Assembly: GCA_003427395.1 (NCBI GenBank) | Contig: BFEA01000229.1 | Span: forward strand, 41,212-62,012 | Direction: 5' to 3' | Length of the DNA stretch: 20,801 nucleotides | Source: Chara braunii | Lineage: Eukaryota > Streptophyta > Charophyceae > Charales > Characeae | Part shown: positions 8,235 through 16,585 of the stretch, in pieces | Layout: every line of letters begins with the position of its first letter | How positions within the stretch are numbered: position 1 is the stretch's first letter | Notes under the pieces: generated by a model | Told to the model about the DNA's origin: nothing | What the model saw: only the letters and a program-made list of their open reading frames with translations | Databases searched by the model: none | Translations under genes and position numbers: made by a program

Positions 8235-10708
8235 ATGTTGTTAGCTCCCCTTTTGTCTGTCTTATTTTCTTATTTGATCTGGTTTTTAACGATGGTTGCG
8301 TCCATGGCCTTTGTGCAGCACCCGACTCTGTCCCCGCTTATGTCCTCCCCCCCGTCGGATGCAGATAAGCAGAGGATCAATGAACTGTTGAGTGCTTGCT
8401 TCTTGGATTGTATTTTACCTCTTGGTTTGGTAGTGAACACAATTGAGATGGGCCAGGACTTTGTGAGGGTCATAATCAACCCTGACCTAACTCGCCTTCA
8501 GGTTGTATTGATCAGGGATGATGCGGTATTTATCTTCTTTGGGGATGAATCCTCCTTTCTCTCGGGCGATGTTAAGAATAAATTGGTGAGAATCTATGAG
8601 AATGGTTGGGGAGCTTCAGGGGTCACAGGGGCTCCAGCGAAGAAAGGATTGTTTAGAAATGAGGGTCATAATTTAGTTTCTTATGTAGCCTCAAACAAAC
8701 AAATAGTCGCATGGATGCTCCGCAAAAAAAAGGATAAGGTAGTACTGGATGATGCCACGTATTTTGTGTCCTTCCGGCCTTGGATGTCGGAACAACAGAT
8801 AGTCGATTGGAAAGAAGTTATGAAACCAACAAAAAATTGGATTAATTGCATTCAGGTCCCAATATCGACGATGGGTCCTTTGAAAAGAGTTGTTGAGGAT
8901 GCTTTTGGTCGTGTGATAAATGTTTATCCGGCCTACAAAGATTCACTGTCTCCGGGTCTGCGGGATATTCGCTTTGGCCTTGTTCGGTCTGCAAATATTA
9001 GGTATAAGAAGAAATTAATTGTGCAATTGTCTGAATTTGGTCGTAAGGACATAATATGATAATAAACGTTATTTGTGCTTCAACTAATTGGTGTCATGCT
9101 TGTCGCAAGCACTTTCATAAACTATCCAATGAGTACTGCCCCCCCAAAATCAGGAACAATGACCCCAAGCAAGGACAAAAGGGTAAAGGGAAGGTTGACG
9201 AGGTCGATGGGAATAAGAGGAAGGAAGATAAGACGAGCCAAGGGGAAGAAATGGAAAAGGGGGAGAAGGCGAATAAGGCAAACAAGTCAAGGACGTGAGG
9301 ACAAAAAGGGAGAAGGAGAAAGATAAGCCCGCCCACCAGGTAAGTGATAACGTAGAAAAGGAGAAAAAAACACCCCCCCCCCAAGAGGAGAAGAGGTATG
9401 AAGCCTCCCCAACTTCCTCAACGTCCATGGTTAGACAAGGCAAAGAGAAAGGAAAGGGGAAAGGGAGGAGTGGAGGAGAGAAAAAGGGCAAGAAGATGAA
9501 AGAACGGCAGATGAAAGTTAGTTGTAAGAAGGGATCTGGTTCACCGGGTAAGAGCAATAAGGCACTTCAAGCTAAAAATATTTGCAACACCCATCAAACG
9601 ATAGGGCTCAACCAATAGGGTAAGTTATTACCTTTATAAAAACTGAAAGATAACAGGTGCAGCACCCATCAAACGATAGGCCTCAACCAACAAGGTAAGT
9701 TATTGCCTTCATAAAAACTGAAAGATAACCTCGCACCTTCCATTTTGGTGGGAAAGTCCAAGAAAAGCAAGGAAGGGAAGCCAAAGAAGGATACGACAAT
9801 CAGGAAAAATCCTTTAAATTCAAATGGGATTCAGGAGAGAGGTGTCCAAACTAAAGATGATATGGAGGGGGCAGATATCTCCTCTCCCTCGGATGTTTCA
9901 GAAACGGAGGGGACTTTTAATCTGAATGGACCATCAAGAGGAAAGAACCCTCATAAACCCAACCGCAAGCATCAAGACTATTTTTTGGTCCAAGAGCCTG
10001 GAGATGCAGGAACGGACTACCTGGAATTTATGTCCCAAGTTTGTTCCTTGAGGGCGGAGTCCAATTTGAACCTGTATAGGTTTTGGAGGAGCACGATGTG
10101 CTCAAACCGTGCAAAAAGAGTAAATTGGAGTCTGGATTAGCCAGCGCGTCAGGTCAGATCTACTCGGTGGGGGAGCTCGGTCATAATGTTTATAATCTTA
10201 GACCCTCCTTCAGAAAAAGGGGCCCTCTGAACGGATCAGATGTAGGTATTGCTATGCAAATACCAGTTGAGCAGTAATCGATTGCTCCTATTACAAATGA
10301 CACAACATTCAAGCCCTCCTCAAGGAAAAAAGGCTCTCAGGGCGTATAGGAAAAAAAACACTGAGTGACGCGGACTCGATGACCACTCTAAGCAAAGCAG
10401 ATACGAGTGGGGGTCCAGTCCCGTAATTTTTTTTGCCTCTCATCTGCTCAGACTCGCCGCAGGGACTGATGATCTTAATACTGAATGACGAGCAAGAACC
10501 CCTCTCACTCCCGCTAATTGGGACTCGTGCCCCTGTCTCGGAAGAGCAAGCAACCGAACTGGTCAGAGTTCATGTGTTACACCAGCTTGTTTCCAGTGGT
10601 TTTGGTCATGACGAACCTAATGGCGAAGTTATAATTTTAAGTGAATGGATGGTTTTGGCACTGTACAGGTTAAGTGTTGTGCGCGGGATGTATCTTTCCA
10701 CGTTTTAG
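8235..10708 (+). pseudogene. Second LINE-type ORF1 (DUF4283-like plus CCHC knuckle), broken
   Basis: The first frame, 8235-9059 (274 codons), may really start at an internal Met (8292 or later), since the first ~20 residues look like a membrane stretch read from noncoding DNA. It contains YENGWG, VASNKQIVAWM and FRPWMSEQQI, then VPISTMGPLKRVVEDAFGRV. All of these align with the minus-strand ORF1. At 9056 the frame shifts, and the zinc knuckle follows: WCHACRKHFHKLSNEYC (CX2CX4HX6C). A Lys/Glu-rich tail runs in shifting frames (9131-9618, 9745-10277). The last piece, 10433-10708 (LILNDEQEPLSLPLIG, ELVRVHVLHQLVSSGF), has the same pattern as the C-terminal stretch of the other ORF1; that match is tentative. 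No endonuclease or RT follows, so this is a 5' fragment. Confidence 0.78.
9584..9729 (+). repeat. 71-bp tandem duplication inside ORF1 tail
   Basis: Unit 1 is 9584-9654 and unit 2 is 9659-9729, joined by aggt. They share acccatcaaacgatagg, ctcaacca and ctgaaagataac, with about six substitutions. Each unit contains ggtaagtta, which fits a plant 5' splice-site consensus, and unit 1 ends taacag|g, which fits a 3' splice site. The duplication interrupts the Lys-rich frame (stop at 9618). Confidence 0.88.
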
Positions 10709-10770
10709 TGGAAGATTCATCTCGTATTGCACGTTTTTGTGAATGTTGGGCCGAGGGCGTTTTTTGTTAT

Positions 10771-10920
10771 CTTCATCAAAAATCCGTTGTTGTTCATTAT
10801 CTTCATCAAGACTCCGCCGTTATTCGTATGTTTCATCAAGACCCCGCTACAATTTGTATTATTCATCAAGATCCTGTTATTGTTCATGTCCTTCCTCAAG
10901 ATTGCGCTATCATTTGTACT
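10771..10920 (+). repeat. 30-bp minisatellite, five units
   Basis: There are five consecutive 30-bp units, starting at 10771, 10801, 10831, 10861 and 10891. Each begins with a form of YTTCATCAAGA and continues with a form of ccgttnttcnt. Because 30 is divisible by three and the units lack stops, all three plus frames stay open. One frame (10645-10941) reads a ten-residue repeat of the type YLHQDSAVIR, with LHQ/FHQ/IHQ/LPQ variants. The units have diverged, so the array is old. I assign no protein function. Confidence 0.9.
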
Positions 10921-10923
10921 ATC

Positions 10924-11412
10924 GTCTTCACCCGAAAATAACTCCCAGGCGTTATATTAAACGTACCCTAAAAATATGAGATTTTTATTTTTACTCACTT
11001 TTTTCAAATAGAACGCCTTTTCAAATGGAACGCCCGAGAGTTATATTTGAATGTTTCATGGGCGGCGTGCCTTAAAAGGTAGTATACATACGTTTTAAAG
11101 GGCGGTGAAGGGGGTATACATGGGTTTTGAAGAGGGTTGAATGGGGTTTTGACTTCCAAGGGGTATATTTTGGTTTTAGTTTTCGTTTTTATTTTTTATT
11201 TTCGAGTTTATAAGGAATTCTGAAGTGATCCTCAGCCAAACATTTGTCGCATTCCGATAATAGATAATATATTTTGTTTTCATATTTTTTTTATTTTTTT
11301 AATTTTTCAGAATTTTAGGGCCTCACCGAAATTACCACAAATTTACTTAATATAACGTTCGACGAGCGTTATATTCGTACACAATGCTCGGGCGTTATTT
11401 TCGGGTGAAGAC
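10924..11412. mobile_element. 489-bp MITE-like element with terminal inverted repeats
   Basis: The left end gtcttcacccgaaaataac (10924-10942) is the exact reverse complement of the right end (11394-11412), 19 of 19 bases. A second matched pair, cgttatattaa at 10950-10960 and ttaatataacg at 11347-11357, extends the arms; the right arm carries ~29 extra bases. Inside are an AT-rich core, further aacgcc motifs (11011, 11031) and a near-perfect palindrome, tataacgttcg/cgagcgttata (about 11351-11373). There is no transposase ORF, so it would be non-autonomous. I cannot see a clear target-site duplication (left flank tactatc, right flank agtagta), so the superfamily is undecided. A simple inverted duplication remains possible. 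Confidence 0.72.
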
Positions 11413-12088
11413 AGTAGTAGTCGCGATCCTGGTGTTGGACTTGGTGATTGTGATAATGATTATAACGTCATGTTTCAAGGTCATCACCTCCATTTCGAGT
11501 GAGATTCACGACCTTCGTTTTGGTGGTGTTCGTAGATTGTGGTCGTCGTGCTTACGAGAACGGTTGATATTGACATTCTTTATGACCGGGCATCCTTATA
11601 ACATGTGCAAGTACGTGCACATTGAAGAGGGGAGGTAAATAAACAAACACCCCAATACCCACATATTGATAAAAACTCGAGATAAAATGAAAAGAGAAAA
11701 AAATAAGTCCATCATGTATGTAGATCGTGCGGCACCTCCCACCTTGCAGCGCCCCTGTAGAGTAAGGTTCCCCAACGCTCCCCCACCCATTCCCCAAAAA
11801 TCCCCGCCGTGACCGTAAAAACCCTAGCCCGAGATTAAATGAAGCAGTCAATTATCGTCAATGAGGATCTCATGATCGAATACACGAGAGGGTAGATGAG
11901 ATTTTTTTATTTTGCTGACGACAATGGACAACACCCTAAAGATGATGACGATGAGTATGATGGTGACAACCAACTCACCTGCTGTTTGAAAACAACCCGA
12001 TGATGATGATGATAATGGTGAGGATGAAGACTGGATGATGGTGCTGATCATAGTAAAGAGCAGCACCAACAACCCCTATGATTACAAC
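11413..12088. other. Unassigned stretch
   Basis: No recognisable gene is present. The segment has many gat/gatg-rich patches (11440-11470, 11940-12035) that grade into the (ATG)n tract, and a single telo-box-like aaaccctag at 11819-11827. Short ORFs here encode low-complexity sequence only. Confidence 0.45.

Positions 12089-12090
<2 letters not shown>

Positions 12091-12120
<30 letters not shown>
12091..12120. repeat. (ATG)10 microsatellite
   Basis: Ten uninterrupted ATG triplets. The open frames it creates (poly-Met on plus, poly-Ser on minus) are artefacts of the repeat. Similar ATG/ATC-rich sequence occurs at 12001-12015, 12895-12945 and 13370-13420. Confidence 0.97.
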
Positions 12121-12123
<3 letters not shown>

Positions 12124-12394
12124 TGGGGCAAATTTGTGGTTTGTCCTTGTCTGGGGCCGGGGTGGGAGAGTTGGTCGCCCTCAACCCCGGCGGGGGCAGA
12201 TAGGGACAAAGGGGAGGGCGAACGCATCTTCTATGTGGGAATTGGCTGCCTTTGCGGAGGAGGAAGGGAGGGGATCTGTTCCAGGTTGGGGCCGAGGTGA
12301 ATCTCCTCGGCGGTGGCAGCGGTGGTGGTGTAGGGGGAATTTTTTTCTGCGCGGTGACTATTGGAAGCTTCTTGGACCAATTATGTTATTTTCA
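12121..12394. other. GC-rich unassigned stretch
   Basis: G-rich on the plus strand (ggggccggggtggg and similar). Open frames of 60-95 codons overlap on this strand but show no domain I recognise. It may be the 5' continuation of the duplicated module that follows, since the upstream junction of copy 1 is not sharp. Confidence 0.35.
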
Positions 12395-12825
12395 ACTTTC
12401 TGGGGTTCTGAGAGCTAAAGCAGCATCGGGTCTTCTTCTTTATTAGGATCTTCGACCTCAGAGGTGGTTGCACCTAGACTGACATCAATAGGGTTATTTT
12501 GTTCTATGCTCTCAACTTGCCAATGCCAGAACGACGCTGGCCGGAGCTGGGGTGTTACCCTGTAACCTGCCACGGCAGGAGCGCGAGACCTTGTAGAGAG
12601 ATCTGGGGTTTGCCGAGGGAGGAAGGCAATCCAGTGGCGAATTGGGGGGGCCGCCTTGACACCCTCTGGGGCCGGGGATAGTCTCGGGGGCGAGAAGAGG
12701 TCAGCTATGGTTGATGTTGTTTTGGTGGGTACTGTCTTTGAGTAGTAGTGTCCCAGTACAGGGAAGGCTAGGAGTTGCTCTCGGATTAGGAAGCCGAAAT
12801 AGTTGATATAGCATAGTATTTACAA
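12395..12825. repeat. Duplicated ~430-bp module, copy 1
   Basis: Copy 1 matches 12949-13345. The best-kept block is 12526-12655 against 13079-13205: gccagaacgacgctgg, ccctgtaacctgc, gtagagagatctgggg, then gagggaggaaggcaatcca and a G run. Within it, cctgc-cacg-gcagg (12566-12579) forms a small hairpin, and copy 2 keeps the same stem with a different loop. The copy is followed by an A-rich tract (12873-12884) and an ATC-rich tail. This suggests a retroposed or tandemly duplicated unit of unknown family. Confidence 0.82.
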
Positions 12826-12948
12826 TCCTTTAGATCTTATAAAGGTGGTGCAGTCAATTTCTTTAAAATTCTAAAAAAAAAAAAGAAGCATAATCATCTT
12901 TATCATCATCAGCATTATGTATCATTATCTCATCAAGTTATATTAAGC

Positions 12949-13345
12949 TTTCTGGTGTCCTGGAATTTTTGGGCAGCATCGAGTTTTCTTCCACATCCGG
13001 GATGTAGAATTTCAGGGATGGTCGAACCCAGACCGATATCTACAGAGTTTTTTTTTCTGTGCCCCTGTTTTGCCGACGCCAGAACGACGCTGGTCGGGGT
13101 TGGGGCTTTGCCCTGTAACCTGCACAGGCAGGAGCGTGAGGCTTTGTAGAGAGATCTGGGGGTTGCCGAGGGAGGAAGGCAATCCATTGGCAAACCGGGG
13201 GGGGTTGTTCCGTGGCGAGGAGAGATCAGTTATGGGGGACATTGGTTAGGGTGGTATTGTCTCTGTTTTATAATGTCCTGGTACAGGGAGGGCTAGAAGT
13301 TGCTCTAGGATTAGGATACCAAAACTGTTGATCTAGCATAGCTGA
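12949..13345. repeat. Duplicated ~430-bp module, copy 2
   Basis: Copy 2 begins ctttctgg, then gcagcatcga, parallel to copy 1, and ends ctgttgatctagcatag against gttgatatagcatag. A T-rich tract and an atc/atcatc tail (13370-13420) follow, as after copy 1. An overlapping open frame on the minus strand (13193-12933) has no recognisable content. Confidence 0.82.
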
Positions 13346-14216
13346 TCATAATTAATACAAATTTTTTTATCACCATTAGCATCATCATCAGTAGTATCAT
13401 CACCATCATCATAGTCACCACATGAGGGACGCTGAGCCTAGTTTTCAGTAAGTTCGGTTTTGTTTCTCCGGGCAGACTGTGAGGACCCCGGTCTCATTCC
13501 GCTTATTGGTATTGGGCACTGGGTCCGTTAAAAAATAAAATAAAATAAAATTATGCGGCAAATGGTTGTTATTCTCACTGCCTCCAAGGTAAGACTCGTA
13601 CATCAGGCTCTAAACACTAACCTACATATAACATATGCGCACACAAAAGTTATACTGCCATACACCAGTGTGGTTAATTTTACTGCTTCCTGTAACTCAC
13701 ATCACAACTTACATATTCAAACCCCAATCATTATCCGTCTTTTCATAAAAACTCAGTCCTTTATTATGACCACTAAAAGAAATATGGTTAAAATCCTCAA
13801 ATAAACATATTAAAACTTGTAGGGCTAAGGGATCAAGTTGAGGTACAAGTGTAAGCAAAGTTGTGTCGTGAACCAACATGTTATCAAAAAGTGTTATCAA
13901 AAGACAATAGACGACAATCTTTGTAGGATCCTTGTAGGATCGGATGAAACTAGTCAGATCTTGAATCGGAATGACCAAGAAGGACATGTAACACAACACA
14001 GGTCAAATCCCAATACTAAACCTTAAGTGTATGGAAAATAAACCCCTATATCACATCTTATTCAAATCATCATAAGACTTAATCTGCATCTACCTCTCAA
14101 TGAGTGTCAAAAGAATAATTTTTTTTTGGCAGCATCTCCCCTATACAGGGTGGATTGCCGAAACAAAATCCTATCAAAATTTAATATATGATTTGCCTTC
14201 AAAATATGGGAAGAGG
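13346..14216. other. AT-rich stretch with ATC tract and (AAAAT)n, no gene seen
   Basis: An atc-rich tract lies at 13370-13420 and an aaaat pentanucleotide repeat at 13529-13551. tgtgaggaccccggtc at about 13480 could be the start of an LTR (it begins TG), but no partner copy is visible. The rest is plain AT-rich sequence with short ORFs only. A direct repeat, ttgtaggatc, occurs twice at about 13920-13940. Confidence 0.4.
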
Positions 14217-14440
14217 ACTGAGTCATTCATTTTTAAAAACAATGTCAACTTGCTCATTTTTCTTCGAGTTATACTCTTAACTTTATCTTTCTCCTTAGTG
14301 ATATGACTTAAGTTGAATCATTTATTTAAAAAACAATGTCAAACGGTCCGTTCATATGCAAATGTAGATAAAGTATTTCCAATTATACTCATTTGTGCTT
14401 AGCTAAACCATTCATTTTAGAAACATTGCTTAGCCTTTCA
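14217..14440. repeat. Imperfect ~90-95-bp repeat, about 2.5 units
   Basis: catt(c/t)attttnnaaaacaatgtcaa-like blocks start at about 14221, 14316 and 14406. In the first two units each is followed by a ttatactc block (14269 and 14382) and a cttag (14294, 14398). The spacing is 95 and 90 bp. The units are AT-rich and diverged. Confidence 0.6.
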
Positions 14441-14579
14441 CAAAAAAAATTCCCTCAAAATATAACAAATATTTGGATCTGATTGAGCCACATTACCCAA
14501 CTCTTAAAACCTTTCAACAAGCAAATCACCGCAAGAACAACAATCTGACCACAATTAAAACACTTCTTACTGGACACAC

Positions 14580-15477
14580 ACGTCAAAATTTATTATGATG
14601 ATTCTACATTGCAGTGGATGAACACCCAGGGGGAGTTGAAAAGCAAACTGACAAGGTACATTCGATTTATAAATGACTATGACTTTGAACTGAAGCACAA
14701 GAAAGGATGCTACAATAGGGTGGTTGATGCACTCTCTCGCAGACCTGACACTCTTGCTGCCATTGTGCATACTCACTCATTTGGGGATTCTATTAGGCAG
14801 GTCATTGCAAATGCACTGCCTCAGGACTCAGTCTTTGGTCCCATAATTAAGAATCTGCAAACTGACCTAAGTTTTGAGTTTGACTACGTCGTGAGGTCGG
14901 GATTATTATACACGATCAGCATAGGGGAGAAACGTTTTTGTATCCCTAACGACAAAAAAATCATAACTTAAGTTACTTAACTGATTTCATAACGTCATGT
15001 TTGTGGTAACTTCGGGTTTGTAGAGACCTATGATGCCCTGATCCAATGCTTTTATTGGTCTAAGATGAGAGAGGATATACTCAAGTACTTTGACACTTGT
15101 GAGCTGTGTCAAGGGAACAACGTCTACAGACTTACTATGAGACTACTCAAACCTTTGCCTATTCCTGATGATCCCGATAAATCTAGGTCCATTGACTTCA
15201 CTAATCTGAGCAAAGGCTACTCCACATGGCATGAGATAGGTAATGGTATATGTTGATGGTTGTCTAAGTTTAGTGAGTTTATTCCCTTACCTTCTGAGGT
15301 CAGCGCACCTCCGGTGAGGTCCATGGGTGCCCAACCTCCATTGTTAGTGACAAAGACCCCAAATTTTGCAGCAATGAGAGACGGTCTTTTTGCAAAGACT
15401 ACCTTCATTCCAGGCTAGACATGACTTCTAGTAAGCATCCGGAAGCCAATGTACATGCTGAACTGATGAACCAAGTG
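14580..15477 (+). pseudogene. Chromovirus pol fragment: RNase H end and integrase N-terminal part
   Basis: Ty3/Gypsy pol sequence. The frame from about 14580 reads DDSTLQWMNTQGELKSKLTRYI, then FELKHKKG and VDALSRRPD, the end of RNase H (the usual TDH reads YDD). A ~70-residue spacer leads to a stop at 14969. After a frame change come GFVETYDALIQCFYW, MREDILKYFDTCELCQGN (the CxxC of the HHCC zinc domain, about 15065-15115) and SIDFTNLSKGYSTWHE (first catalytic Asp). SKFSEFIPLPSEVSAP, VSDKDPKF (second Asp, about 15345) and AELMNQVF (catalytic Glu, about 15460) follow in changed frames. The integrase would insert element cDNA into host chromatin. The coding sequence stops at the poly(T) of an insertion. 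Confidence 0.9.
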
Positions 15478-15501
15478 TTTTTTTTTTTTTTTTTTTTTTT
15501 T
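15478..15501. repeat. Poly(T)24, poly(A) tail of minus-strand insertion
   Basis: Twenty-four uninterrupted T residues lie exactly where integrase homology ends. An uninterrupted tract this long suggests a fairly recent insertion, younger than the decay of the surrounding chromovirus. Confidence 0.9.
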
Positions 15502-15952
15502 GTGGTGCTCAGACGACCCATCCCATTGCTACCTTAACGTTCTTCTTTCTTAGCGTAACCCCTGCTTCTACATCTACAAGGGGCATTGTTGACCCTTATC
15601 TCTGATATACCGGACATTAATTGCTGGCACGAGCGCTAGGCCGGGACAACCCCTCCCAACCCTAGTTGAAGAATTATCGGACGAGATTTGTCATACGGAT
15701 ACTTCGATAGCCAAGCATGATCGACCTATTCACTTTCCTTATGAGAACCAGCCCGGGTTGATCAAACAACGAACATTCAACAGATCTACCCCGGACAATG
15801 TGTATTGGTCCTGCCCTGACCAAGGTTTTACCTAAGACAGCCTCCTGACCCAACCCGGGCGACATGTTCCTAGCACAACCTACTGTTGCCTTGTATTAGG
15901 GGTTGTGTTGTTATCACGGATAGTTAATTAGCCAATTAATATTGAGAGAGCA

Positions 15953-16236
15953 AGATTATCAGTCGGTAACCATCGCACCCGTCCGCCACAGGGCCGATTC
16001 CTGCCAAGGAAAACCTTCGACCCATCCCCCTTGCACCCCAGTTGCCTATCAATTATGGATTGTGTGAGCGTGGGGCCATTCTCCACCCCTGCTAGTGTCA
16101 TATCGAAAGGGAAGGGTTATCGGTTCGTAATCGTCGCGCCAGTTCGCCATAGGGCCGATTCCTGCCATCGAAAACCTCCAGCCCATCCCCCCCTGAACCC
16201 CCCCAATCGGTTATCAACTATTGAGTTGTGTTATGT
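15953..16236. repeat. Two ~120-bp repeats, 160-bp period, inside the SINE-like insertion
   Basis: Copies lie at about 15953-16072 and 16113-16236. The kept parts are agggccgattcctgcca (15992-16008, 16151-16167), gaaaacct and cccatccccc, then a weaker tatcaaNtatNgaNttgtg. The ~40 bp between them is not shared. I find no box A/box B pair at tRNA spacing in either copy. Confidence 0.8.
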
Positions 16237-16239
16237 GTT

Positions 16240-16300
16240 TGAAGTTGAACACGAAAGCTCCAAGTTACAATATCATAGCTCACCCACTAAGCTATTGAGG
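16240..16300 (-). other. tRNA-like segment 1 (A and B boxes)
   Basis: On the minus strand a box A, TAGCTTAGTGGG, starts at 16295 and a box B-like GTGTTCAACTTC starts at 16252. The spacing of 43 nt is what a tRNA has. Between them lies GAGCTATGATATTGTAACTTGG. The cloverleaf stems do not pair well, so this is tRNA-derived, not a working tRNA gene. It closely resembles segment 2: both have CTTAGTGG, GAGCT and TATTG-AAC in the same order. Confidence 0.65.
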
Positions 16301-16381
16301 TCATTAGTCTGTAAATGCGGTATGCCAGGCTCGGGGCAAGTACGTAGGGTGCAACCTACACCAACCAATTGTACTCGGGGG

Positions 16382-16458
16382 AAATTGCGGGCTGACAAAG
16401 TCGAACCCGCAAATTCCTCGTTGCAATACCGGAGCTCTGTCCACTAAGTTACCACGCA
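16382..16458 (-). other. tRNA-like segment 2 (A and B boxes, hairpin)
   Basis: Minus strand: box A TAACTTAGTGG starts at 16451, and box B GGTTCGACTTT starts at 16407, 44 nt apart. The T-arm region forms a perfect 7-bp stem (ttgcggg at 16385-16391 with cccgcaa at 16406-16412), longer and wider than a true T arm. No good anticodon stem is seen. It is probably a tRNA-derived SINE head. Confidence 0.7.
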
Positions 16459-16525
16459 CTTGCTTACCAACTGGCTGTCTCGAAGGTAAGATGCCAAACT
16501 TGCCACAAACACTATCGTGGGGGCA

Positions 16526-16585
16526 AAGAGAGTTGAACCTACAACCTCTTGAGTGCCACTTGAACACCTTACGAGCTGCGCCAAG
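16526..16585 (-). other. tRNA-like segment 3, at the 5' end of the insertion
   Basis: Minus strand: box A TGGCGCAGCTCG starts at 16583, and box B GGTTCAACTCT starts at 16539, 44 nt apart. GAGGTTGTAGGTTCAACTC is typical of the variable-loop/T-arm region. It lies right beside the presumed target-site duplication, so it would be the head and internal pol III promoter of the element. Confidence 0.7.

Larger units (their letters stand above)
15478..16585 (-). mobile_element. Poly(A)-tailed composite SINE-like insertion with three tRNA-like units
   Basis: Integrase sequence breaks off at 15477 and resumes at about 16586-16600. The inserted DNA begins with 24 T (15478-15501), the poly(A) tail of a minus-strand retroposon. 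Near its other end, where a 5' end should be, are three tRNA-like segments on the minus strand. Candidate target-site duplication: ccaagtgttt at the left junction (15471-15480) against ccaagtcttgttt at the right (16581-16593); it is imperfect. The body holds a tandem repeat (15953-16236) and 400 bp of unplaced sequence (15502-15900), open on both strands in part (15674-15865). At ~1.1 kb it is far longer than ordinary SINEs. Nested insertion of several SINEs, or retroposition of a host transcript, are alternatives. Confidence 0.65.

Noticed and set aside
10771-10920. CRISPR-like array
   Set aside because: Units are contiguous 30-bp repeats without spacers, diverged, and in eukaryotic-type DNA.
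12091-12300. ORF beginning with ten Met codons
   Set aside because: The start is the (ATG)10 repeat; the rest has no recognisable protein content.
13480-13500. LTR start tgtgaggaccccggtc
   Set aside because: No matching second copy, primer-binding site or end is visible, so I only mention it.
15674-15865. Protein gene in the body of the SINE-like insertion
   Set aside because: Both strands are open over part of this stretch and neither translation matches a family I know; too short to support.
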